Origin: Triglochin maritima
Taxonomy: Eukaryota > Streptophyta > Magnoliopsida > Alismatales > Juncaginaceae
DNA length: 64,000 nucleotides
NCBI GenBank assembly: GCA_963682175.1
Contig: OY821787.1
Location: 16,284,501 to 16,348,500, forward strand
Reading direction: 5' to 3'
Position 1 is the first letter of the stretch; each line of letters begins with the position of its first letter. Both the position numbers and the translations under genes were made by a program. The notes below the pieces were generated by a model. That model saw only the letters and a list, made by a program, of their open reading frames with translations, was not told where the DNA came from and ran no database searches. Positions 22,880 to 35,776 of this stretch are shown in pieces.

Positions 22880-24170
22880 AGGATTTCCTCCACCTCGTGA
22901 GATTGAATACTCCATCGACTGCTGCCAGGTATGGCCCCTATCTCCAAGGCACTGTACCATATGGCTCCAGCGGAGTTAGTGGAATTGAAGGAGCAGTTGT
23001 AGGAACTTTTGGATAACGATTTCATCAGACCGAGTGTTTCTCCGTAGGGAGCTCCAATGCTATTGGTGAAGAAATAGAATGGGTCGATGCGGATGTGCAT
23101 CGACTATACGATGTTGAACAAGGTGACGATCAAGAATCGGTATCCCCTGCCAAGGATTGATGACATGTTCGACCAGCTGCGGTCGACGAAGGTGTTATCC
23201 AAGATAGAACTGAGGTTTGGGTATCATCAGCTGAGGATCAAGAGCGAGGATGTCTCGAAGACTGCATTGAAGATGCGCTATGGTTACTTCGAGTTTGTAG
23301 TGATGCCTTTTGGACTGACCAACGCGCCAACAGATTTTATGAATTTGATGAACCGAGCGTTCAAGCCTTTTATGGATCAGTTTGTGATCGTGTTCGTGGA
23401 TGACGTTCTGATCTAATCGTCAGACATGGAGCATGATGAGGAGCACCTAAGGATAGTGCTTGGGATCTTGAGGAAGGAGCGGTTATTCACGAAGTTCTCG
23501 AAGTGCGAATTCTTGTTGGGGCAGGTAACGTTCCTTGGGCATGTAGTGTCAAAGGATGGCATTATGGTGGACCCAGGGAAGGTCGAGGCTCCCTGGATTG
23601 GAAGGTGTCAATCAATGTGTCGGAGATTCAGAGTTTTGTTGGACTTGCAGGTTATTACCGGCGATTCATCTAAGATTTCTCTAAAATCGAGGCACCATTG
23701 ATGTCGTTGACCAGGAAGGGAGTGAAGTTCGATTGGTTGCGGGAGTGCGAACAGGCTTTTCAAGAGTTCAAGAGGAGGTTGACTACGGCACCAGTGTTGA
23801 CACAAGTGGATCAGGTGGTTTCGTGATCTACAGTAATGCGTCAGGTATCGGCTTGGGGTGTGTGCTCATGCAGAATGAGAGGGTCATGACCTATGCATTG
23901 AGGCAGCTGAAGGTGCACGAGAAGAATTATCCCACACACAACTTAGAGCTCGCGGCCATTGTTTTCGCTTTGAAGATTTGGAGGCACTATCTGTATGGGG
24001 AGCAATTTGAGGTGTTCACCGAACATCAGAGTCTGAAGTACCTATTCTCACAGAAGGAGTTGAATATGAGGCAACGGTGGTGGTTGGAGTTCATCAAGGA
24101 CAACGACTTCACTATTTCATACCATCCGGGAAAGGCTAATTCTGTTGCCGATGCGCTGAGCAGGAAGTAG
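22880..24170 (+). pseudogene. Gypsy-1 reverse transcriptase-RNase H remnant
   Basis: RT begins after several stops. [20 protein letters not shown] (from about 23090), the [20 protein letters not shown] segment and the active-site FVDDVLI (about 23392-23415) are followed by a TAA. The frame resumes at 23426 with [20 protein letters not shown] and [10 protein letters not shown]. RNase H at 23820-24170 includes [36 protein letters not shown] and ends SVADALSRK. The first catalytic Asp of the usual YSDAS is Asn, so RNase H is probably dead. Several stops and shifts confirm a pseudogene. Confidence 0.85.
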
Positions 24171-24439
24171 GAAGGATATGTTGCCCACTTAAGGGTCAAG
24201 GAGTAGTGGAGGATCTGGTGGATTAGCACCCGTTTGTGGAAGAATGTCTGGCCGAGTGGGGTTGGCGGCGAGTCTACGGGTCCAGCCGACTATCGTCCAG
24301 AGGATAGTGCTGAAGTAGTGTGAATGTCCAGAGTCGAGTTACGTACTTCAGGTGGATGAGGTTGAGGGTTCTGAGTTGAGGGTCACAGTGGATAGAGGTT
24401 TACATTTTTTGGGATCGTTTATGGGCTCGGGATGTAGAT

Positions 24440-24626
24440 GGGTTGAGGTAGGAAAAAATTGGATGAAGCTCATGGCTTGAGGTACACCGTGCATCCCGGT
24501 AGCACTAAGATGTATAAGGCCATGGAGAGGAGTTTATGGTGGAAGGGAATGATGCAAGACGTTGTGGAGTTCGTGTTGAAGTGCTTGGTCTGTCAGCAGG
24601 TTAAGATTGTGCACCAGCATCCTGCA
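24440..24626 (+). pseudogene. Gypsy-1 integrase zinc-binding (H2C2) domain, cut by Copia-C
   Basis: The frame reads HGLRYTVHPGSTKMY...WWKGMMQDVVEFVLKCLVCQQV, giving the His-His-Cys-Cys pattern. It stops at 24626 where Copia-C begins. The last codons (HQHPA) continue directly at 41675 once Copia-C and one copy of its TSD are removed. Confidence 0.85.
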
Positions 24627-25811
24627 TGAAGGGAATGTGTTCTAAAAGTTTTACTTTTAAATGTCAATTATTATGAATTGAATGAGAAATCATTTTGTTC
24701 CTTGTTTATGTTATTCGTCTTTTAGAAGTGTTAAAGAAGATGCTCTTGGTCCTTAACCGTAGATCTCTAAAAGATAATGGTTTACATAAAGCAAAAGATG
24801 GTAATTAACATGGGACATTAATTACCGAGTTAAGATTGTCGTGTTGGTGATAGATCATTGTAGCTCTACAAGTGAGTGACAACACGGGTACACAAAAGAG
24901 GAAAATATTACTTTTGTATATTGAATGGACCTAACAAGCAAAATATTATAGAAATGTGTTTCTGTGTCATTAATATTTTATTGTGTCCTTGGTGCTTTGA
25001 TATGAGACTTATATCGGATCACTTAAGAATTGCTTAATTAGACTAGTGTCTTGAGCTATCGATGAGTGTAGTGTAAAGGCATTAGTTGGTTAAGTATGAC
25101 TTTCGTTGGAGAAGATAGTTAGTCAAAAGATTATCATTGCCCCTCTTAATTGAGTAATGATATTAGAGGGCCTTTTGATAAAGCAAAGTTATAATGTGCA
25201 CAATGTGATTTGAGTTAAGTCACATATTTGTAACTAGATTAAAGAGATCAAGAAATGAATACTAATACAAAGATGACATAATACTACTTTGTGTGTATTC
25301 TTAATATCATGAGGCAAGGGACGGACACAACTGGTGCACTCCATCACTAACTGGATCGGGTTTTGGTTCGAGTGGAATTAAGACATCTAACTAATTGGGA
25401 GCTATAATGTGTAGCAAGATACCGCTTATAGCTTGTGATATTAACCTCATAATATCACTGCCAACTTAGTTTAGATCCTCCCATAGGTCACACCACAAAA
25501 CTAGGAAACAAGAAATGGGGATTTTGAGTTCAAATGATGTGTCGGGTTTCCTGTAGAAAATATGACACATGGGGTGAACAAGCAAAATCAAAATTATGTT
25601 GTGATTAATAACATAATTAGAATCTAAATTAAATTCATATGTGATGTGGATATTATGGGGTGTAATGATTTATCGTTACATAGGATAATATGTTACATAA
25701 GTTGTGAATTTACTACTAATCCCGAAATGTCAAATTTTGTAGGGGTTAAACCGAAATTTGACAAGTCTGCAGTACTGTGCAAAAACGGTCGACCGGTTAA
25801 CAGTACTGACC
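24627..25811 (+). repeat. Copia-C 5' LTR, first part
   Basis: It aligns with 26007-27193 of the Copia-B LTR and breaks off just after one CGGTCGACCG copy (about 25787), where the array would start. Confidence 0.88.
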
Positions 25812-26006
25812 ACTAGGCATATCGTCTCCACCAGCCCAGAACTTCGCCACCTCTCTGGCCATGCCTCACCGCCACGAAAATGTATCAGAGCTCAAGTGAT
25901 TCACCGAAGTCACGTATCATAGGAACGTCTGCTGGTCGATCAGTCCAGGCAGATGTGCTAACCTAGATCGGTTATGGATGCCGGGGGTGGGGAAGAATGA
26001 AATAGG
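25812..26006. other. Non-LTR filler segment inside the Copia-C LTR
   Basis: About 195 bp richer in GC than the LTR and unlike any other copy of this LTR in the window. It contains GTATCAGAGCT at 25882-25892, reminiscent of a retroelement primer site, and appears to continue after Copia-B at 35782-35834. Origin unknown: filler DNA, a captured fragment, or a variant LTR segment. Confidence 0.5.
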
Positions 26007-27166
26007 TGAAGGGAATGTGTTCTAAAAGTTTTACTTTTAAATGTCAATTATTATGAATTGAATGAGAAATCATTTTGTTCCTTGTTTATGTTATTCGTCT
26101 TTTAGAAGTATTAAGGAAGAGGCTCTTGGTCCTTAACCGTGGAGCTCTAAAAGATATTGGTTTACATAAAACAAAAGATATTCGCAATCATGGTAATTAA
26201 CATGGGACATTAATTACCGGGTTAAGATTGTCGTGTTGGTCATAGATCATTGTAGCTCTACAAGTGAGTGACAACACGGGTATGCAAAAGAGGAAAATAT
26301 TACTTTTGTATACTGAATAGACCTAATAAGTAAAATATTATAGAAATGTGTTTCTGTGTCATTAATATTTTACTGTGTCTTTGGTCCTTTGATATGAGAA
26401 TACTTAAGGAATACTTAATTAGATCAGTGTCTTGAACTATCGATAAGTGTAGTGTAAAGGCATTGGTTGGTTAAGTACAACTTTTGTTGGAGAAGATAGT
26501 TAGTCAAAAGCCTATCATTGCCCCTCTTAATTGAGTGATGATATTAGTGGGCCCCTTGATAAAGCAAAGTTGTAATGTGCACAATGTGATTTGAGTTAAG
26601 TCACATATTTATAACTAGCTTAAAGAGATCAAGAAATGAATACTAATACAAAGGTGACACAATACTACTTTGTGTGTATTCTTAATATCATGAGGCAAGG
26701 GACGGACACAAGTGATGCACTCCATCACTAAATGGATCGGGTTTTGGTTCGAGTGGAATTAAGACATCTAACTAATTCGGAGCTACAATGTGTAGCTAGA
26801 TACCGCTTATAGCTTGTGATATTAAGCTCTTAATATCACTGCCAACTTAATTTAGATCCTCCCATAGGTCACACCACAAAACTGGGAAACAAGAAATTGG
26901 GATTTTGAGTTCATAAGATGTGTCGAGTTTCATGTAGAAAATATGACACATGGGGTGAACAAGCAAAATCAAAATTATGTTGTGATTAATAACGTAATTA
27001 GAATCTAAATTAAATTCATATATGATGTAAATATTATGGGGTGTAATGATTGATCATTACATAGGATAATATGTTACATAAGTTGTGAATTTACTACTAA
27101 TCCCGAAATGTCAAATTTTGTAGGGGTTAAACCGAAATTTGACAAGTCTGCAGAACAGTGCTCCAA

Positions 27167-27375
27167 CGGTCGACCGGTTAGCAGTAAACGGTCGACCGAT
27201 CTGGCACGGTCGACCGGATGTGTCTCGACCGATAACAGGGAATTTTCATCTATTCGAACGGTCGACCGAATGTGATCGGTCGGTCAACCGAACATTGCGA
27301 TGGAATAGTTCCTGTTACGAACGGTCGACCGAGTTATTGAACGGTCAACCGAAACCTGGTTCGAGCGGTCGACCG
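27167..27375. promoter_or_regulatory. CGGTCGACCG palindrome array in the Copia-B 5' LTR
   Basis: Six exact copies of the 10-bp perfect palindrome CGGTCGACCG plus variants such as CGGTCAACCG occur in about 210 bp. The last copy lies about 180 bp upstream of the TATA box. Position in U3 suggests an enhancer or repressor-binding array (inference). Confidence 0.75.
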
Positions 27376-27554
27376 GTCCAGACGGTTAATGCAGAATTAA
27401 TTTAAGAATTAATTAGATTATGCATGGAATTGGTCCATAATTGATTTAATTCGTGACTAATATTATTTATTATTAAATAATGGATGGTTAGATGGAATGT
27501 TGCATGAAATCATGGGCAAGAGGTTGAACATGAATAGGTAATTTGGAGAGAACT

Positions 27555-27562
27555 TATAAATA
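27555..27562 (+). promoter_or_regulatory. TATA box of the Copia-B 5' LTR (TATAAATA)
   Basis: TATAAATA in AACTTATAAATACAAG is conserved at 35307-35314 and, on the other strand, at 49475-49482 and 57297-57304 in Copia-D. Confidence 0.65.
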
Positions 27563-28024
27563 CAAGTTTATCTCATTACCTCCTTAATTAATTCATTATT
27601 TTCTTATGCAAAATTCTCTCTCCATAATTCTCCACGAAAATCCCTTAATTCTTAAGTTTAGTTTTAGTTCTTAAAAGATCATCTTCTCAAGGGAATTAAA
27701 GAGGGGTTAGTAATTAGATTCTAAACCCTATCGGAGATTGAGAGACTAGCTTCCCTCTCTCCGATCTTGTTTAGAGTTTGGTGAATACTCGGAGGCATCC
27801 GGCGCAGCGAGGAGCATCCCCAACGTCTCCGAATCTTCAAGAAGTTTTAGAGAACTTCTAGGTATGAATTTCGGAGCCCATATTTGTTTTAATAAAGTTT
27901 TGAAACTAGATATTGAAACAAATTGATGCATGCATGAAATAAATCATAGAAAATTGTAAAGTGATCCTTATTGTGCATAAAAATTTTGAAAATAAATATG
28001 TACAATTAAACATGAAATCCTACA

Positions 28025-29537
28025 TTGGTATCAGAGCTTAGGGTTCAATTTTCTCATGATTTAAGGCTGTAAACGAATTTAGTTTACCATCTAGGATTTA
28101 AACAATTCGATTTACCGGTTTTTCGGTCTATGAATGTTTGTTGATGTAATTCTCCATAATAATTCGTTCTGAATGTTTTAAGTGTTTTAAAACATGCCAT
28201 GTAATTATTAGAATTAAGATTTAGACATTTGTCTAACTTGCAATAATTTCATTTTATAAACGATTATTTTGTAAGAGAATCAACAAAACCGAAAAACTGC
28301 ATTTCATCTTTCCATTGGAAATTGGATGGACAGCGGTTCATAATTAATTTTTTGAACTATGGATGCATGAAAAACGTTTTTAATGGATTTCAAAATTTTT
28401 TTCAAAGAATTGTTTCGGATTCTAGATGCTTGATAAACTAGGGTGTATAGTTTATAGCGATATTGCGTGCATGGATGCTCGAGTTATTTTTGCAGGAATT
28501 GTGAGTTTGTATGTTCCAAATCAGCGGCTATGAATGTTTATAATTGTTGTAATACAGGGGCTTATGTATGTAAAAGCCAAATTCTCTATTTCCATCTTTT
28601 AGATAAATTGCATATGCATATGAGAGGTTTTTACATATGACTTGCACTAGTCGGTTTTTATCGAATGTGAGGAGCATGTTTATTTTCTGTAAAATATACA
28701 TCTCCGGTGCAAGAGGAAGTCGCCGCTGTAGCGCATCGATCGAGGATCGAGGATCGGGGATCGAGCATCAAGGATCGAAGGGAACATATAAACTCACACG
28801 ATGTGGATTGTGTGAATGTTTAATTTCTGTTTTTTAATTTCTGCTATGCATGTGATGAATGTGGTGAATGTTAGGATGTGTATGAATATTAATATGCATG
28901 ATAACCTAAAATTCCAAATCACATGTAAATATATGAAATTGTCCAACAAAAATTAAGAATAATTTCCTTCTTATTTCATCCACTAGCAGCCATTGATTGA
29001 GGGATACTCTGCTCGCCCTTAGCGGGAGATAGCTTCCTTTATCTTTGGAAATAGTGGGAGATATAATGGTTGTCTGTTGTTGTGCCACGATTAGATGTAT
29101 GAGGTGTGTTTCACCCTAGTGAACCCCAAGTATGTTTAGTTGTGAATACAATGGATAAACGTATCTCGTATCAAATGAAAATAAGTTTTCTTAACATTAC
29201 CTAGAGCCCTCGCTCGGTTTTGGGAAAAAGTTTTTCTTACGAGGATAGGTCACATTCCCTCATAATTAAAATGACAAGAATCACAAGAGTTTGAAGATGC
29301 TAATATTGCTAAAATTCAAAAAGGTTGTGATTAGAAAAAATGATTTTCTTACCTTGATGTTGTAATATATTCGATAGCCCTTAGCTAGTCTATGTTACAA
29401 TTAATGGGATCTTGTATTGTTGCATTTATGGGCAAGATTTTTATTTGCAACATTTACATTTATATTCGATATATGTATGCATGTGTATTAAAACATAAAA
29501 TTGGCATTAAAACCTATATGATTTATTTTGTAGAAAA
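28025..29537 (+). other. Copia-B leader with primer-binding site
   Basis: TGGTATCAGAGC at 28026-28037 matches the initiator tRNA-Met primer site. The 1.5-kb leader that follows has no long ORF. It includes a short GATCGAG(G/C)-type microsatellite at about 28738-28780, also present in the Copia-C and Copia-D leaders. Confidence 0.85.
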
Positions 29538-32500
29538 ATGTCGAACATTCAACCTATCGTACGATCCATGATAGAAAAACAGCCTTTAGCAAATGATGGC
29601 TCAAACTTCATAAGTTGGCAACTCAAACTCAACATCGTGTTAAAGTTTGAGAAACTATCTCACATTTTGGAAGGTCCAATCCCAAAGTGGAATGAGAGAT
29701 TAACCGATGAAGAGAAAGAGGTTAAAGCCAAGTGGGAAGACCAAGAGAACCAAGTTCACGGTCTTATGCTAGCATCCATGGGTGACTCGCTTCAAGCGAA
29801 ACACTTGGATTCAAACCCCAAGAAGACCATGGAGGCTCTATCAAAGATGTTCATGGATAGTGCCCGAAAGGAGCGCTATAAGACCACCATCGCACTCACA
29901 AGGAGCCACATGGCGGAGGGAACATTGGTATCTATGCATTTTCTCACGATGCAAGGATACCTTGAGAAGTTGGCAAAACTCTCTTCACTAATGCCCGAGG
30001 ACATTGCTGAAGATATGATTCTTGGCTCTCTAGCCCCGTCCTTTAAGGACTTTGTGATGCACTATCACGTGCGTGAAAAAGGGGTGAGTCTTGAGGAGCT
30101 TCACAACGCTCTCAAAACTGCTGAATTTGACATGGGCAAGGGTAGGGACAAGCAAGTACTTGCCGTCCATGGGAGGAGCCAAAAGATTGGTAAAGGAAAG
30201 GGCAAATCTACCAAAAGTGGTTCAATCAAGAGCACGGGAGTAGGAGGTGCTCATAAGAGTGCCTCGAGGGGGAAATCTCAGAAATCTCCAACTCCCAATA
30301 CGGAGTGCTTTCACTGCGGTGAAAAAGGACACATCCGGCCAAATTGCCCCAAGTACAAGGAAGACCTTGACAACGGAGTGATTGAACGTCGGCGCCCCAA
30401 AAAGGGCAAAGGTATATTTGTTATTGAAATAAATTTAGCCACCTCTGTCCAGGATTGGGTAATTGATACCGGATCGTGTGCTCACATAGTTTCTAATGTG
30501 CAGCTACTCATGGATAGGAAGGAACTCGTAAGGAACGAGGTAGAATTGAAGGTCGGAAATGGTGCGAACGTGTCTGCGGTTGCACAAGGTTCTGTGGTGC
30601 TTCAATTATGTAGTGGTTTAAATTTATGTCTAAAGAATGTTTATTATGTACCTTCGATTAGCAAGAATATTATTTCTGTATCATGTCTGGATATGGATAA
30701 TTTTAATATAAATATTTCAAATTCTTGTTTGTCTATATCGAAGAATGGTGTTTTCTATGCAAATGCGTTCATAAGGAATGGTCTCTATTTGCTTGAATTG
30801 GATAATAAACAAATCTTTAATATCAATAACAAAAGACTTAAGACCACTCACGAGAATGATACTCTCTTGTGGCACTATCGTCTTGGTCACATAAATGAAA
30901 AGTGCATCAAGAAATTGCAAGAAGCTAACCTTCTTGGTCTACTTGATTTTAAGTCATTGGAGACGTGCCAACCATGTTTAATGGGAAAAATGACCAAAAA
31001 GCCTTTCAAGAAAAAAGGCCCAAGGGCGAGTGGCTTGTTGGATTTGATACATTCCGATGTATGTGGTCCAATGAGTACTAGTGCACGAGATGGTTTCAGG
31101 TACTTCATTACGTTCACGGATGATTATAGTCGTTATGGCTATGTTTATCTAATGAGAAACAAAAGTGAATCCTTCAACAAGAATTCAAGAATGAAGTAGA
31201 GAACCAACTCGACAAGAAAATCAAGTCTCTACGAACGGATCGTGGAGGTGAGTACTTAAGTGCCGAATTTGACTCATACCTAAAGGAGTTTGGTATTGTA
31301 CCTCAACTCACCCCTCCCGGTACACCTCAGTGGAATGGGGTATCCGAAAGGAGGAATAGGACATTGCTCGACATGGTTCGGTCAATGATGAGTCATGCGG
31401 AATTACCTCTTTACTTTTGGAGTTATGCACTACAAACTGCGGCTTACACACTAAATAATGTTCCATCCAAATCCGTGGAGAAAACTCCTTATGAGCTATG
31501 GAGTGGTAAAACACCTAAGCTCAATTTTCTCGAGATTTGGAGTTGTAAGGCTTACGTCAAGAGATTGATGTCGACCAAACTTCAACCAAAAGCAGATAAG
31601 TGCTTCTTTATTGGTTATCCTCGTGAGACAAGAGGATACTACTTTTGGCATATCACCTCCAATCGAGTGATTGTAGAGAGGGATGCCACATTTCTGGAAA
31701 AGGAATTTCTAGAAAGAGTAAAAAGTAGTGGGAGTAGGGTTGTGCTTGAGGAAACTCAAGATACTCTACAAGATCATGACATGAAGGATGACATTCAAGA
31801 TCATGAAGGCCCAACCGAGATTCCTTTGGTTAGTGGGAGCGTGAGCGAGAGACCATCACAAGAAATTGTGAGAGAATCTCAATCATCCCCACCAAGTGTT
31901 CGTTCAAGAGTTGAACGTGAACCCACTCCTCAAGAAATTGTGGAAGAAGTTCAAGAGACACGAGAAGAACCAAAAGAACTTAGAAGGTCAACGAGGGAAA
32001 GGAAGAAACCTGATATCTATCTGGGACTTCATGAACTCGTGGTACTAGATACCAATGATCCATTGACCTTCCAAGAAGCAATGGATAGGGAAGACTCCAA
32101 ACTATGGCTCGATGCCATGAAATCCGAAATAGAATCCATGTATGATAATCAAGTATGGGACTTGGTTGACCTTCCTCAAGGTAAAAAGGTCATTCATAAT
32201 AAATGAATTTTTAAGAGGAAGATAGACATGGATGGGAACCTGACAACCTACAAAGCAAGGCTTGTAGCGAAGGGTTTCACTCAAGTTCAAGGAATTGACT
32301 ATGATGAAACTTTTTCACCGGTTGCCATGTTCAAGTCTATCCGGATCTTGCTCGCTATTGCCGCATTTCACGATTATGAAATATGGCAAATGAATGTCAA
32401 AACGGCGTTCCTTAATGGGAACTTGGAGGAGGATGTGTACATGGTACAGCCTCAAGGTTTTGAAGATCCAAAGAATAGCGAGAAGGTATGCATGCTTCAA

Positions 32501-33643
32501 AGATCCATCTATGGATTAAAGCAAGCATCAAGGAGTTGGAACAAATGCTTTGATGAGGAAGTGAAGAAGCTTCACTTCATTCAAAGTAAGGAAGAACCTT
32601 GTGTATACAAGAAGGTTAGTGGGAGCCATATAGTATTCCTAATCTTATATGTCGATGACATATTGCTTATGGGCAATCATATTCCTTTGCTTGAGCAAAC
32701 GAGAAGTTCATTGAAATCTGCATTTTCAATGAAAGACACGGGTGAGGCTCAATACATCTTGGGAATCAAGATATATCGAGATAGATCTCGCAGACTCTTT
32801 GGCCTGAGTCAACGTACATACATTGACAAGGTCTTGGAAAGGTTCAAGATGAACAACTCCAAAAAGGGCAGTGTGCCAATGAGTATGGGTATGCAACTCA
32901 AGAAGTCTCAACGTGCGCAATCACGTAAGGACTTAGAGTACATGAAGGATGTCCCTTATGCTTCGGCAATTGGGTCGATCATGTACGCGATGACTTGCAC
33001 AAGACCCGATGTCTCGTATGCTCTAAGCGTGACAAGTCGTCACCAATCCAACGCAGGTCCTGAGCATTGGACTGCGGTCAAGAATATCCTGAAGTACCTT
33101 AACCGGACTAAGGATAAGATTCTTGTTTATGGAGGACAAAGGGAATTGATAGTTGAGGGTTACTCGGATGCGCGTTTCATGAGTGATCCAGACGATAGAA
33201 GGTCGCAATCAGGATACGTCTTTCTTCTGAATGGTGGAGCTGTGAGTTGGCGTAGTTAGAAGCAAAGCACTACGACCGACTCAACCACTGCTTCCGAAGT
33301 AATGGCTGTCGCTGAAGCGAGCAAGGAAGGAGTGTGGATTAAGAAGTTCCTTGAAGAGCTTGGAGTAGTTCCCTCGAGCGAGGGACACATTGAGCTATTT
33401 TGCGATAATAGTGCATCTATCTCGCAAATCAAGGATCCTAGATCACACCACAAAGTGAAGTACATGGATCGTAAGTACTTCGTGACACGTGACCTCATCG
33501 ACGAAGGCAAAATAAATCTTTTATGGGTGGACACCAACAGCAACACAGCTGATCCATTTACAAAACCCTTATCCCAAGCCAAGGGCGAAATGCATTTCGA
33601 GTCCATGGGATTGAGGAACCATGTAGATTGACTTGATGATTGA
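29538..33643 (+). pseudogene. Copia-B gag-pol polyprotein, recently inactivated
   Basis: It starts MSNIQPIVRSMIEK at 29538, the same start as Copia-D. Gag is followed by the zinc knuckle CFHCGEKGHIRPNC (first Cys at codon 257), protease WVIDTGSCAHI, pre-integrase WHYRLGH and the integrase HSDVCGP motif. A 7-bp deletion relative to Copia-D after 31181 shifts the frame. The downstream frame then gives the integrase end, RT (LILYVDDILLMGN) and RNase H. Three Trp codons have become stops: 32204-32206 (TGA), 33257-33259 (TAG) and 33629-33631 (TGA), all G-to-A changes. The intact relative encodes virus-like particle protein, protease, integrase, RT and RNase H. Confidence 0.93.
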
Positions 33644-33716
33644 TATGTAATGGGGTTTACCCTAGTTATTATTGTTTTATGCATTGAGTATGTATGAGAA
33701 AGAAAACTTTAATAAC

Positions 33717-33727
33717 AAGTGGGAGAT
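33717..33727 (+). other. Copia-B polypurine tract
   Basis: AAGTGGGAGAT directly precedes the 3' LTR and would prime plus-strand synthesis. The same tract occurs before the Copia-C (40065-40075) and Copia-D (51127-51137, minus strand) 3' LTRs. Confidence 0.75.
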
Positions 33728-35776
33728 TGAAGGGAATGTGTTCTAAAAGTTTTACTTTTAAATGTCAATTATTATGAATTAAATGAGAAATCATTTTGTT
33801 CCTTGTTTATGTTATTCGTCTTTTAGAAGTGTTAAGGAAGAGGCTCTTGGTCCTTAACCGTGGAGCTCTAAAAGATATTGGTTTACATAAAACAAAAGAT
33901 ATTCGCAATCATGGTAATTAACATGGGACATTAATTACCGGGTTAAGATTGTCGTGTTGGTCATAGATCATTGTAGCTCTACAAGTGAGTGACAACACGA
34001 ATTTGCAAAAGAGGAAAATATTACTTTTGTATACTGAATAGACCTAATAAGTAAAATATTATAGAAATGTGTTTCTGTGTCATTAATATTTTACTGTGTC
34101 TTTGGTCCTTTGATATGAGACTTATATCTGATCACTTAAGGAATACTTAATTAGATCAGTGTCTTGAACTATCGATAAGTGTAGTGTAAAGACATTGGTT
34201 GGTTAAGTACAACTTTTGTTGGAGAAGATAGTTAGTCAAAAGCCTATCATTGTCCCTCTTAATTGAGTGATGATATTAGTGGGCCCCTTGATAAAGCAAA
34301 GTTGTAATGTGCACAATGTGATTTGAGTTAAGTCACATATTTATAACTAGCTTAAATAGATCAAGAAATGAATACTAATACAAAGGTGACACAATACTAC
34401 TTTGTGTGTATTCTTAATATCATGAGACAAGGGACGGACACAAGTGGTGCACTCCATCACTAAATGGATCGGGTTTTGGTTCGAGTGGAATTAAGACATC
34501 TAACTAATTGGGAGCTATAATGTGTAGCTAGATACCGCTTATAGCTTGTGATATTAAGCTCTTAATATCACTGCCAACTTAGTTTAGATCCTCCCATAGG
34601 TCACACCACAAAACTGGGAAACAAGAAATTAGGATTTTGAGTTCATAAGATGTGTCGAGTTTCATGTAGAAAATATGACACATGGGGTGAACAAGCAAAA
34701 TCAAAATTATGTTGTGATTAATAACGTAATTAGAATCTAAATTAAATTCATATGTGATGTAAATATTATGGGGTGTAATGATTGATCATTACATAGGATA
34801 ATATGTTACATAAGTTGTGAATTTACTACTAATCCCGAAATGTCAAATTTTGTAGGGGTTAAACCAAAATTTGACAAGTCTGCAAAACAGTGCTCCAATG
34901 GTCGACCGATTAGCAGTAAACGGTCGACCGATCTGGCACGGTCGACCGGATGTGTCTCGACCGATAACAGGGAATTTTCATCTGTTCGAACGGTCGACCG
35001 AATGTGATCGGTCGGTCGACCGAACATTGCGATGGAATAGTTCATGTTACGAACGGTCGACCGAATTATTGAACGGTCAACCAAAACCTGGTTCGAGCGG
35101 TCGACCGAACCTCCAAACGGTCGACCGGTCCAGACGGTTAATGCAGAATTAATTTAAGAATTAATTAGATCATGCATGAAATTGGTCCATAATTGATTTA
35201 ATTCGTGGCTAATATTATTTATTATTAAATAATGGATGGTTAGATGGAATTTTGCATGAAATCATGGGCAAGAGGTTGCACATGAATAGGTAATTTGGAG
35301 AGAACTTATAAATACAAGTTTATCTCATTACCTCCTTAATTAATTCATTATTTTCTTATGCAAAATTCTCTCTCCATAATTCTCCACGAAAATCCCTTAA
35401 TTCTTAAGTTTAGTTTTAGTTCTTAAGAGATCATCTTCTCAAGGGAATTAAAGAGGGGTTAGTAATTAGATTCTAAACCCTATCGAAGATTGAAAGACTA
35501 GCTTCCCTCTCTCCGATCTTGTTTAGAGTTTGGTGAATACTCGGAGGCATCCGGCGCAGCGAGGAGCATCCCCAACGTCTCCGAATCTTCAAGAAGTTTT
35601 AGAGAACTTCTAGGTATGAATTTCGGAGCCCATATTTGTTTTAATAAAGTTTTGAAACTAGATATTGAAACAAATTGATGCATGCATGAAATAAATCATA
35701 GAAAATTGTAAATTGATCTTTATTGTGCATAAAAATTTCGAAAATAAATATGTACAATTAAACATGAAATCCTACA
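33728..35776 (+). repeat. Copia-B 3' LTR (2049 bp)
   Basis: It pairs with 26007-28024. Its palindrome array (34899-35127) has seven exact CGGTCGACCG copies, including one extra 20-bp unit near 35108-35127. Confidence 0.93.

Larger units (their letters stand above)
26007..28024 (+). repeat. Copia-B 5' LTR (2018 bp)
   Basis: It runs TGAAGGGAATG...AAATCCTACA. It contains the CGGTCGACCG array and a TATA box, and is followed directly by the primer site. Confidence 0.93.
26007..35776 (+). mobile_element. Copia-B: near-complete Copia retrotransposon nested in the Copia-C LTR
   Basis: The LTRs are 26007-28024 and 33728-35776. Flanks are atagg (26002-26006) and attgg (35777-35781), a 5-bp TSD with one mismatch. 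The order is LTR, tRNA-Met primer site, 1.5-kb leader, gag-pol, polypurine tract, LTR; total length is 9770 bp. LTR lengths differ by 31 bp, explained by a 20-bp array unit plus an 11-bp indel near 26397. The gag-pol has one 7-bp deletion and three Trp-to-stop changes, so this copy is inactive but was recently intact. Confidence 0.92.

Noticed and set aside
27167..27375. Regularly repeated palindromes resembling a CRISPR array
   Set aside because: Spacing and spacer lengths are irregular, the core is only 8-10 bp, the setting is a plant LTR, and no cas-like genes exist.
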